The position numbers and the translations under genes were made by a program. The notes under the pieces were generated by a model. That model had not been told where the DNA came from and made no database searches. It worked only from the letters and a program-made list of their open reading frames with translations. 64,000 nt of DNA from CAVZOY01 sp963777095 (GTDB lineage: Bacteria; Actinomycetota; Actinomycetes; Mycobacteriales; Geodermatophilaceae). Location: NCBI GenBank assembly GCA_963777095.1, contig CAVZOY010000006.1:620001-684000 (forward strand). The letters are read 5' to 3'. Below, piece after piece: positions 46,010-53,686 of this stretch. Numbering within the stretch: the first letter of the stretch is position 1; each line of letters begins with the position of its first letter.

Positions 46010-46336
46010 TCAGCCGCGCTTGCCGCTCGGGTTGCAGGCGAAGCCCGGCAGCCCCTTCGGCAGGACGATTCCGATCTCGGCGAGCTCGGCCTTCGTCTTG
46101 GCGTAGTTCTGCACGCGCGAGTAGGAGGTGTCACCGAGGACGTACTCGTCGTTCAGGCCCGAGAACGCGCACTCGGAAGCGGCGACTCCTTCGCCCTCCA
46201 CGAGGGGGTCGGGGTTGACGGGCGTGTAGTTGCCGCTGCCGCCGATCTCGCCGGCCGACGCGGCGGTTCCACCCATGCCGATCATCGCAGCCGCGCAGGC
46301 AGCCACACTGAACACTCGAATTCCACGACGGGTCAC
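46010..46336 (-). CDS. Small secreted protein of unknown function
   Basis: 108 residues with a signal peptide: RRGIRVF, hydrophobic SVAACAAAMIGMGG, and probable cleavage after AASA. The mature part is about 80 residues with two Cys (ASECAFSG and GFACNPSGKRG), which could form a disulfide. NYTPVNPDPLVEGEG and DTSYSRVQNYAKTKAELAEIGI are distinctive but not a family I can name. It lies downstream of the sortase locus on the same strand. Confidence 0.68.
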   Translation of the reverse strand: MTRRGIRVFSVAACAAAMIGMGGTAASAGEIGGSGNYTPVNPDPLVEGEGVAASECAFSGLNDEYVLGDTSYSRVQNYAKTKAELAEIGIVLPKGLPGFACNPSGKRG

Positions 46337-46500
46337 GCTGTCTCCTCACAGGAAAGGTCGCCGGGCGGACGTGCCCGGCGACCACGCGGACCGGACGTTC
46401 TCGCTCCCGGCCCGCGCCCGTCAAGAGCTTTCGTTCCCGTGACCCGAAGTTCGCCTATCAGCTGTTCCTGCAGGTGAGAAGGGGTTTCCGGGCGCCGGGC

Positions 46501-46656
46501 TCAGCCGACCGTCACCGCGCTGAACGGCAGCCGCGGCTCGACCCAGGGGAAGACGACGAAGAGCAGGAGCGCGACGACGGCGAGGGCCAGCAGCGTCGCG
46601 AGCAGCGCCTTGCTGCGCGCGCCTCCGGGCAGGGAGCGCCAGATCCAGGCGTACAC
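46501..46656 (-). CDS. Sortase-associated small membrane protein (51 aa)
   Basis: GTG 46656 with GGAG-type ribosome site upstream. The 51-residue product starts MYAWIWRSLPGG, has one membrane helix (LLATLLALAVVALLLFVVFPW) and ends VEPRLPFSAVTVG. Short proteins with a WxWRxLPG start and FPWVEPxLP end commonly sit next to class E sortase genes in actinobacteria, from general knowledge. Overlapped in part by spurious longer frames. Probably in the sortase operon; role unknown. Confidence 0.7.
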   Translation of the reverse strand: MYAWIWRSLPGGARSKALLATLLALAVVALLLFVVFPWVEPRLPFSAVTVG

Positions 46657-46664
46657 GGAACTCC

Positions 46665-47459
46665 TCACTCCTCCCGGAGGGCGGGCGGCCCGTCCGGGGC
46701 ATCGGCCTTCGTCGCGCCCTCGTCGGTCAGCACGGCGTGGATCACCAGCCGCTGCTCGGCCGAGTACCTCGGATGGCAGGTGGTCAGCGTCAGGTACGCG
46801 CCGTCGGGTGCGGCCCCGGCAGCGCCGCCGGGCACCGGCGAGATGACGTCGACGTCCGTCGGCCGGACGATCCGGCGGCCCGGGATGCCGCTGGGGTCGC
46901 CGCTGAAGCTGTCGGCGCCCGGGTCGCCGAGCACGCGGTAGACGTACCAGGTGTCCACGGTCTCGACGACGATCGCGTCGCCGGGGCGCAGTTTGTCCAG
47001 GTCCAGGAACGGCGAGCCGCGGCCGACCCGGTGCCCGGCGACGGCCACGTTCCCGCGCTCGCCCGGCATCGCCGTGCCGGCGTAGTGCCCAGGGCCCTGG
47101 GCGAGTACGTCCTCACCGGTGCCCTCGAGCACCACGCGGCGGTAGTCGGAACCCAGCCGCGGGAGGTAGAGCACGGCCAGGGCGTCGCCCGGGACCGCCG
47201 GCCGGTCCTCGACCGGACCGGCCGACCACGCGTGCTGCAGCTGCTCGCTCAGCTCGGCCTGCTCACCGGCGGCGACGAGGTCGGTGACGAACAGCTCGTA
47301 GACGACGAACAGGAGCACGACCACGCCGGCGGTGACCAGCAGCTCGCCGAGGGTGCGGGCGACCAGCCGGAGCGGCTCGCCCCGGGGCCTCGTCGCCCCG
47401 GGCTCCGCCGTCCCCAGCTGGTCGTCCGCCGTCCTCGGCTGGTCGTCCGTCGTCGTCAG
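46665..47459 (-). CDS. srtE: Class E sortase
   Basis: A membrane helix (LLVTAGVVVLLFVVYELFV) is followed by the sortase barrel: catalytic His in NVAVAGHRVGRGSPF, Cys in LTLTTCHPRYSAEQR, and Arg in the latter. The first ATG/GTG (47324) would cut off the cytoplasmic tail and part of the helix. A CTG at 47459 with GGAGG upstream gives MTTTDDQPRT and a complete 264-residue protein, so I prefer it. It anchors LAxTG proteins to peptidoglycan. The gene just upstream encodes an LAYTG protein. Confidence 0.86.
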   Translation of the reverse strand: MTTTDDQPRTADDQLGTAEPGATRPRGEPLRLVARTLGELLVTAGVVVLLFVVYELFVTDLVAAGEQAELSEQLQHAWSAGPVEDRPAVPGDALAVLYLPRLGSDYRRVVLEGTGEDVLAQGPGHYAGTAMPGERGNVAVAGHRVGRGSPFLDLDKLRPGDAIVVETVDTWYVYRVLGDPGADSFSGDPSGIPGRRIVRPTDVDVISPVPGGAAGAAPDGAYLTLTTCHPRYSAEQRLVIHAVLTDEGATKADAPDGPPALREE

Positions 47460-47475
47460 GAGGTCCTCCGCCGAG

Positions 47476-49137
47476 TCAGGCGGTCTTCCGCCGGCGGGAG
47501 GCGACCAGCAGACCCGAGCCCACGACGATCGCGGCCAGGCCGCCGAGCGCCGGGCCGATGACCGTGGCGCCGGTGTAGGCGAGCACGTCCTCGGCCGCCG
47601 ACACCGTCACGTCGGTGCGCAGGTAGCGGGGGTTGCCCGACGGGTCGAGGCCGCTGACGACCAGGCTGTGCTCACCGGCGTGCAGCCCGTCGGGGATGGT
47701 CACCTCGATCTCGAAGGCTCCGGCGCCGTCGACGGTGAACGAGCCGAGCTCGGTCGGGGTCGAGTAGATGACCGCCTGAATGGTCGAGTTGGGCAGGAAG
47801 CCGTCGCCGCGGATGGTCACGGTCTCGCCGTTGGTCAGCGCCGCACCCTCGCTCACGCCCTCGAGCGGGGCGTCGGCGGTCGGCACGCTGTCCGGCACGG
47901 ACGGGAAGGGGACGACGCCAGTCTCTACACCCTCCGACACCTCGCCCTCGTTGCCCTCGGTGTCGATCCCGACGACGTGCACGACGTAGTCGTCGCCGGC
48001 CGGCACGCCGGAGTAGCACTCGCGGGTCGCGACGTCGGTGTCACAGGGCTCGAAGATGCCGCCCCGCTCGTCGCCGGTCCAGACGATGACGACCTTGTAG
48101 CCGTCGAGGTCGAACGTGCCGCCGGCACCGGGCGCGTCCCACGTGATGTTCAGCGCGGAGGGAGCGGTGGTGACCTCGACGCCGGTCGGCGGGGCCAGGG
48201 GCTCGTACGGCGTGCCGGTCACGGGCTCCGAGGCGGCGCCCGCACCCGAGACCTCGCTGACGCCGCGCACGCGAACGGTGTAGGTCTGCCCGTTGGTCAG
48301 CCCGTCGAGGACGAACTGGAGGGTGCCCCAGTCGTCGACCTCGGCGTCGGCGGGGGCCCAGTCGGCCGCGCCGAGCTTGTACTCCCAGGTGGTGACGGCA
48401 TCGACGGCGTCGGCGTAGTTCTCGGCGAACGAGATGGTCAGCTCGCCGTTCCCGGCCCGCGCGGCGACGTCGAGAGGGGCCAGCGGCGGGCCGTTCTCGT
48501 AGCCACCGCCACCACCGTCGTCGCCGCACCCGATCTCGGTGCCGAGGATCCTGCCGTCCATGCCGGACACGTCGGACGGACCGCTGAAGTCTTCCGAGTC
48601 CGGGTCGATGGCCTCCGCTCCGGTGCCGAGTCCCTCGACCGTGCCGGCGTAGCCGTAGTGGTCCGCGTCGACGCCGGCGCCGTTCATGCCGTACGCGTAG
48701 AGGTAGACCGCGTCGTCGGCGTCGAGGACGACGGAGGCCGCGCCGCCGCCGCCACCGTTGGCGCCGTCGCCGGGGCCGCCGTTCGCGCCGGGGTATGTGG
48801 CGTTCGTACCGGCGGCCGAGCCGTCGGCCGCGCTGGCGCCCGCGGTGCCGGGAGCGAGGACGAACGTCTCGCCCTCGGACACGTTGGTGGTGACGCGGCG
48901 CTCGTTGTTGAAGTCGGCCGGGTTGTCGTTGATGTCCGCGCCACCACCGCCGCCGTAGATCTGCCACGCGACGGCGCAGACGTCCGCCGGGACGACGTAC
49001 TCCGTGGTGCCGTCAGCGGTGTCGAACCCGCCGAGCTCGGCGTGCGCGACGCCCGCACCGACCACGGTGGAGACGGCGACGAGGACGCCGGCGGCCAGCA
49101 GGCCGGCGGCCCGTCGGACGGGGGATGAGGGGCGCAC
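47476..49137 (-). CDS. Secreted cell-wall-anchored protein with FN3-like domains and LAYTG sorting signal
   Basis: 553 residues. Signal peptide about residues 1-32 (cleaved after VAHA). A Gly-rich domain follows with repeated GGGGG runs and PGANGGPGDGANGG, then FN3-like domains (about residues 225-320 and 322-415), an IPT/filament-like segment, and C-terminal LAYTG, a membrane helix and RRRKTA. The motif LAxTG is the class E sortase target, and that enzyme lies 16 bases downstream. Likely a surface adhesin or structural protein. Confidence 0.85.
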   Translation of the reverse strand: MRPSSPVRRAAGLLAAGVLVAVSTVVGAGVAHAELGGFDTADGTTEYVVPADVCAVAWQIYGGGGGADINDNPADFNNERRVTTNVSEGETFVLAPGTAGASAADGSAAGTNATYPGANGGPGDGANGGGGGAASVVLDADDAVYLYAYGMNGAGVDADHYGYAGTVEGLGTGAEAIDPDSEDFSGPSDVSGMDGRILGTEIGCGDDGGGGGYENGPPLAPLDVAARAGNGELTISFAENYADAVDAVTTWEYKLGAADWAPADAEVDDWGTLQFVLDGLTNGQTYTVRVRGVSEVSGAGAASEPVTGTPYEPLAPPTGVEVTTAPSALNITWDAPGAGGTFDLDGYKVVIVWTGDERGGIFEPCDTDVATRECYSGVPAGDDYVVHVVGIDTEGNEGEVSEGVETGVVPFPSVPDSVPTADAPLEGVSEGAALTNGETVTIRGDGFLPNSTIQAVIYSTPTELGSFTVDGAGAFEIEVTIPDGLHAGEHSLVVSGLDPSGNPRYLRTDVTVSAAEDVLAYTGATVIGPALGGLAAIVVGSGLLVASRRRKTA

Positions 49138-49274
49138 GGTCGGGCTCCTGCGGATGGGCCCGGGACGCCGGGCTCGACCGTCCGTGGACCGGACGCGACG
49201 GGCAGTTCACCACGCTGTGTCACCGCTCGTGTGCAGGCGCAGCCCGACGCGCCGCGATACGGCCCGAGCGGGTC

Positions 49275-50132
49275 CTACAGCGGGCGGACCGCCCCCAGGA
49301 GGTGCTCGGTGCCGGCCTTCTCGTTGCGGACGGCGAGGTCCCAGCCCTGCGGCCGCACCGGCGCGGTGGCCAGCGTGACCGTCGACGGCAGGAACAGCGG
49401 CTTGCGGAAGCCGACGTCCACGCTCATCGCCGACGGCAGTCGGCCCTCGAGCGCCGCGAGCGCGTGCGCCTTGACCCACATGCCGTGCGCGATCGCCCGC
49501 TTGAAGCCCAGCGCCTTGGCGGTCAGCGAGCTCATGTGGATGGGGTTCACGTCGCCGGACACCTTCGCGTAGCGCCGACCGATGTCGTCGGGCACCCGCC
49601 AGCGGATGGTTCCGTCGGGCAGGTCGCCGACCTCGACGTCGGTGTCCGAGGCGCGGGCGCCGTCCGGAGCGGTGGCCTTGCGGGCCAGGTAGGTGGACCG
49701 GCCGCGCCAGACCTCCTCGCCGCCGGCCGAGACCGACGCGCAGAGGTCGACCGTCGCACCGGCCCGGTGGGTGGCGAACCGCTCGGCCCAGACCTCGATG
49801 TCCAGCGCCTCGCCGGTGCCGATCGGACGCAGCACGTCGATGCGGTTGCGCACGTGCACCAGGCCGACGAGCGCGAGCGGGAAGGAGCGGTCGCTCATGA
49901 GAGCGACCTGCAGCGGAAAGGCGAGCACGTGCGGGAACGTCGGCGGCAGCACGTCGGTCATCCCGAAGCCGCACACCCGGGCGTACCCGGCCAGCTGCGC
50001 GGAGTCGGCCGTCACGCCGGTGCGGGCCAGCCGCGTATCGGGCAGGTCCCCGCCGCGGCCGCGCGCGGTGACCGCGGCCCGGGCGAACAGCGCCGGCAGC
50101 GACGGCGCCTCGGTGAGCTCGGTGCGGGCCAT
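49275..50132 (-). CDS. MaoC-like (R)-hydratase, HtdX type
   Basis: 285 residues. N-terminal half is a hotdog domain without catalytic residues. C-terminal half has SGDVNPIHMSSLTAKALGFKRAIAHGMW, the hydratase signature with catalytic Asp and His. The double-hotdog form and position next to a 457-residue FabG recall mycobacterial htdX-fabG4-fadA2. It hydrates trans-2-enoyl thioesters. Start overlaps the FabG stop. Confidence 0.88.
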   Translation of the reverse strand: MARTELTEAPSLPALFARAAVTARGRGGDLPDTRLARTGVTADSAQLAGYARVCGFGMTDVLPPTFPHVLAFPLQVALMSDRSFPLALVGLVHVRNRIDVLRPIGTGEALDIEVWAERFATHRAGATVDLCASVSAGGEEVWRGRSTYLARKATAPDGARASDTDVEVGDLPDGTIRWRVPDDIGRRYAKVSGDVNPIHMSSLTAKALGFKRAIAHGMWVKAHALAALEGRLPSAMSVDVGFRKPLFLPSTVTLATAPVRPQGWDLAVRNEKAGTEHLLGAVRPL

Positions 50133-51505
50133 CACGCCCCCAGCAGGGACTGGCCGCAGACCCGCACGACCTGCCCGTTGACGCCCGCCGCGCTCGGCTG
50201 CGACAGCCAGGCGATGGTCTCGGCGACGTCGACGGGCAGCCCGCCCTGCTGCAGCGAGTTGAGCCGGGAGCCGACCTCGCGGGTGCCCAGCGGCATCTTC
50301 GCCGTCATCTCGGTGACGATGAAGCCGGGCGCCACGGCGTTGATCGTCGCACCGCGCTCGGCGAACTCGGGAGCCCACGCGCGCACCATGCCGATGACCC
50401 CGGCCTTGGACGCCGCGTAGTTGGTCTGCCCACGGTTGCCCGCGATGCCCGACTGCGAGCTCACGCAGACCACCCGCGCGCCGGGCTTCAGCACGCCGTC
50501 GGCGTCCAGCAGCGCCTGGGTGAGGCCGAGCTGCGCCTGCAGGTTCACCGCCATGACGGAGTTCCAGCGGGCGGCGTCCATGTTGACCAGCAGCTTGTCG
50601 CGGGTGATCCCGGCGTTGTGGACGACGATGTCGACACAACCCTGGCCGCCCCCGGAATGCCGCTCGCGCAGGTGCTCGACCAGCCGCTCGGCCGCGTCGG
50701 GCGCGGTGATGTCGAGCTGCAGCGCCGTCCCGCCGATCTCGTTCGCCACCTGGGCGAGCGACTGGCCGGCGGCCGGGATGTCCACGGCCACGACGTGGGC
50801 GCCGTCCCGCGACAGGACCTTCGCGATCGAGGCACCGATGCCGCGGGCCGCGCCGGTGACGACGGCGACCGTGCCGGCGAGCGGACGCTCGGCGTCCTCG
50901 ACATCGGGATCGCCCACCGGGGTCGCGAGCGTGACGGTCTGCCCGTCGACGTAGGCCGAGCGGCCGGACAGGAAGAACCGCACCGGGCCGGCGAGCCCCG
51001 TCTCGGCGCCCTCGGGCACGAACAGCAGGTTGGCGGTGGAGCCGTGTCGCAGCTCCTTGCCGATGGAGCGGACCAGTCCGTCCAGCGCCTGGCGCGCGGC
51101 CGCCTGGGCCGGGGAGTCGGCCTCGGACGGCGGGTCGGCCAGCACCAGCACCCGCCCGGTCGCGGCCAGCCGCTTCACGGCCGGGGCGAGGAAATCGTGC
51201 GCACTGGCCAGGTCGGCCGGCGTCCGCAGGCCGGTGGCGTCGAGGAGGACGGCCGCGGGTCGCTCGCCGTCCGTGGCGCCGTCGGCGGTCACCGGCGACT
51301 GCACGGTCACACCGGCGTCCTTGAGGATCTCGGTGAGGGTCTCGCGCAGCCGTCCCTCGCCCGCCGACCCGATCACCGCCGGTCCGGGGAGCAGCGGTGC
51401 GCCCGGCTCGTAGCGCCGCAGCACGGCGGGCCGGGGCAGGCCGAGCTTCGTGGTGAGCGTCGTGCCCATCCCGGAGTTGGCGAAGTCGCGGTACCAGTCG
51501 CTCAT
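50132..51505 (-). CDS. fabG4: High-molecular-weight 3-oxoacyl-ACP/CoA reductase (FabG4-like)
   Basis: 457 residues. The first about 200 form a flavodoxin-like, non-catalytic domain (GPAVIGSAGEGRLRETLTEILKDAGV). The second half is a full SDR: TGAARGIGASI, DIVVHNAGITRDKLL, VCVSSQSGIAGNRGQTNYAASKAG with Ser, Tyr and Lys. The two-domain form matches mycobacterial FabG4, which prefers CoA thioesters and NADH. It works with the thiolase and MaoC hydratase on either side in fatty-acid turnover. Confidence 0.92.
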   Translation of the reverse strand: MSDWYRDFANSGMGTTLTTKLGLPRPAVLRRYEPGAPLLPGPAVIGSAGEGRLRETLTEILKDAGVTVQSPVTADGATDGERPAAVLLDATGLRTPADLASAHDFLAPAVKRLAATGRVLVLADPPSEADSPAQAAARQALDGLVRSIGKELRHGSTANLLFVPEGAETGLAGPVRFFLSGRSAYVDGQTVTLATPVGDPDVEDAERPLAGTVAVVTGAARGIGASIAKVLSRDGAHVVAVDIPAAGQSLAQVANEIGGTALQLDITAPDAAERLVEHLRERHSGGGQGCVDIVVHNAGITRDKLLVNMDAARWNSVMAVNLQAQLGLTQALLDADGVLKPGARVVCVSSQSGIAGNRGQTNYAASKAGVIGMVRAWAPEFAERGATINAVAPGFIVTEMTAKMPLGTREVGSRLNSLQQGGLPVDVAETIAWLSQPSAAGVNGQVVRVCGQSLLGA

Positions 51506-51633
51506 TGCAGAGCCTCCAATAGGGGGTCGGGGTTGCCCGCCGGGCATCTCCAGCCACCGGACGTAACGTCCAGCCGCGCCACGGCGCGGCTGGACGTCCG
51601 GTACATGGTGTTGAGCCGGACCGGCGGGAGGGG

Positions 51634-52905
51634 TCAGGACTCGAGGATGGCGACGACGCCCTGGCCGCCGGCGGCGCAGATCGAGATCAGCCCGCGCGTG
51701 CCGGGTCCGGCCTCGTGCAGCTGCTTGGCCAGCGAGGCGACGATCCGCCCGCCGGTCGCGGCGAACGGGTGCCCGGCCGCCAGGGACGAGCCGTTGACGT
51801 TGAGCTTCGAGCGGTCGATCGAGCCCAGCGGCGCGTCGAGGCCCAGCGTGTCCTTGCAGTACGCCGGGTCCTCCCACGCCTTGAGCGTGGCGAGCACCGT
51901 GGAGGCGAAGGCCTCGTGGATCTCGTAGAAGTCGAAGTCCTGCAGCGACAGGCCGTTGCGCGCCAGCAGGACCGGCATCGCGTAGACCGGCGCCATCAGC
52001 AGCCCTTCGCCGCCGTGCACGTAGTCGACGGCCGCGGTCTGCGCGTCGACCAGGTGGGCGAGCACCGGCAGGTCGTGCGCGGCGGCCCACTGGTCGGAGG
52101 CCAGCAGCACCGCGGAGGCGCCGTCGGACAGCGGCGTCGAGTTGGCCGCCGTCATCGTGCCGTGCTCGCCACCGAAGACCGGCTTCAGCGTCGCCAGCTT
52201 CTCCATCGACGAGTCGGGCCGAAGGTTCTGGTCGCGGGTCAGGCTCAGGTACGGCGTGACCAGGTCGTCGAAGAAGCCACGGTCGTAGGCGGCGGCGAGG
52301 TTCCGGTGCGAGCGGACGGTCAGCTCGTCCTGCTCCTCGCGGCCGATCTCCCACTGCTCGGCGGTGATCGCCGCGTGGTCGCCCATCGCCAGGCCGGTGC
52401 GCGGCTCCGCGTTGCGCGGGACGTCGGGCACCAGCTGTCCCGGCCGCAGCCCGGAGAGCGCCTTGAGCCGCTGCTGCAGCGTCGTGGCGCTGTTCAGACC
52501 GATGAGCACGCGGCGCAGGTCGTCGTTGACGGCCAGCGGCGCATCGGAGGTGGTGTCGACGCCGCCGGCGATGCCGGACTCGACCTGCCCGAGGGCGATC
52601 TTGTTGGCGACGAGCACCGCGGCCTCGAGGCCGGTGCCGCACGCCTGCTGGACGTCGTAGGCCGGGGTGGCGGCCGAGAGCCTCGAGCCGAGCACCGACT
52701 CGCGGGTGAGGTTGAAGTCGCGCGCATGCTTGAGGACCGCGCCGGCGACGACCTCCCCCACCTGCTGACCCTGCAGGCCGAAGCGCGCCACCAGACCGTC
52801 CAGGGTCGCGGTCAGCATGTCCTGGTTCGACGCCTGGGCGTAGGCGGAGTTCGAGCGCGCGAACGGGATGCGGTTCCCGCCGAGGATCGCGGCCTTGCGA
52901 GTCAT
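51634..52905 (-). CDS. fadA2: Acetyl-CoA C-acetyltransferase (FadA2/FadI-like thiolase)
   Basis: 423 residues, intact. Catalytic Cys in VQQACGTGLEAAVL, His in YEIHEAFAS, GHP in SSLAAGHPFAATGGR, and the final Cys in SICAAGGQG. It cleaves 3-ketoacyl-CoA with CoA, or runs in reverse. ATG 52905 is 62 bases from the divergent TetR gene, with a palindromic operator in between. Transcribed leftward with fabG4 and maoC. Confidence 0.93.
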   Translation of the reverse strand: MTRKAAILGGNRIPFARSNSAYAQASNQDMLTATLDGLVARFGLQGQQVGEVVAGAVLKHARDFNLTRESVLGSRLSAATPAYDVQQACGTGLEAAVLVANKIALGQVESGIAGGVDTTSDAPLAVNDDLRRVLIGLNSATTLQQRLKALSGLRPGQLVPDVPRNAEPRTGLAMGDHAAITAEQWEIGREEQDELTVRSHRNLAAAYDRGFFDDLVTPYLSLTRDQNLRPDSSMEKLATLKPVFGGEHGTMTAANSTPLSDGASAVLLASDQWAAAHDLPVLAHLVDAQTAAVDYVHGGEGLLMAPVYAMPVLLARNGLSLQDFDFYEIHEAFASTVLATLKAWEDPAYCKDTLGLDAPLGSIDRSKLNVNGSSLAAGHPFAATGGRIVASLAKQLHEAGPGTRGLISICAAGGQGVVAILES

Positions 52906-52942
52906 CGGGACCTCCGGGGTGGGTTCGACTGGCCGGTACTCG

Positions 52943-52959
52943 ACAGTACACGGTACTGT
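52943..52959. promoter_or_regulatory. Probable TetR operator
   Basis: Perfect 7-base inverted repeat ACAGTAC-ACG-GTACTGT in the divergent gap between the thiolase and TetR genes. Size and position suit autoregulation and control of fadA2-fabG4-maoC by the adjacent TetR protein. Confidence 0.72.
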
Positions 52960-52966
52960 TGATCAC

Positions 52967-53686
52967 ATGAAAGCCGAGGTGATGGACGACTCGCCGCAGG
53001 CCAAGATCGCGCAACCGCGGGAGGACCGCGACTCGGCGCCGGCGCGCGACCGGCGCGACTCGCGGTGGGACGAGCACCGCAAGGCCCGCCGTCAGGAACT
53101 GGTCGACGCGGCGCTGACCGCAGTCGGCCGGCACGGCGCCGGCGTCGGCATGGACGAGATCGCGGCGACCGCCGGCACCAGCAAGACGGCGGTCTACCGG
53201 CACTTCGCCGACCGCGGCGAGCTGCACACCGCCGTCTGCGCGCGCGTCGCCGACCAGCTGACCGGCACCCTGCGCACGGCGATGCGGAGCAGCGAGCACC
53301 CGCGGGAGATGCTCGCCGCCGCGATCGACGCCTACCTGGCTTTCCTGGAGGCCGACCCCGAGGTCTACCGGTTCGTCGTCCACACGCACCCGGGCAGCGC
53401 CGGCGACGGCGACCCGCTGACCACGCTGTCCGACCTGGTCGGCGACCAGGCCGCGGCCGTCGTCGGCGACGCCCTCGGTCGCGTCGGCGCCGACCCGGCG
53501 CCCGCCGCCCCGTGGGGCCACGGCGTCGTCGGGCTCGTGCGCTCGGCCGCCGACTGGTGGCTGCGCGCCGAGCGCCCCATGCCCCGCGGCGACCTCGCCG
53601 CCCACCTCACCGATCTCGCCTGGGCCGGGCTCTCCGGCGTCGTGGCACCCACCAGCACCCCCGTCGAGAAGGAGCGTGCCCAGTGA
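52967..53686 (+). CDS. TetR-family transcriptional regulator
   Basis: 239 residues from ATG 52967. The N-terminal about 45 residues are polar and charged, then RRQELVDAALTAVGRHGAGVGMDEIAATAGTSKTAVYRHFADRGEL is the TetR helix-turn-helix. The helical C-terminus would bind an acyl-CoA-type ligand. Its stop overlaps the acyl-CoA dehydrogenase start (GTGA) and a matching palindrome precedes it. It most likely represses both divergent arms of this beta-oxidation locus until acyl-CoA is present. Confidence 0.9.
   Translation: MKAEVMDDSPQAKIAQPREDRDSAPARDRRDSRWDEHRKARRQELVDAALTAVGRHGAGVGMDEIAATAGTSKTAVYRHFADRGELHTAVCARVADQLTGTLRTAMRSSEHPREMLAAAIDAYLAFLEADPEVYRFVVHTHPGSAGDGDPLTTLSDLVGDQAAAVVGDALGRVGADPAPAAPWGHGVVGLVRSAADWWLRAERPMPRGDLAAHLTDLAWAGLSGVVAPTSTPVEKERAQ

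Noticed and set aside
50132..53605. An 1157-codon minus-strand frame
   Set aside because: Only its last 457 codons are the FabG4-like gene; the rest is the wrong frame across the thiolase and TetR genes.
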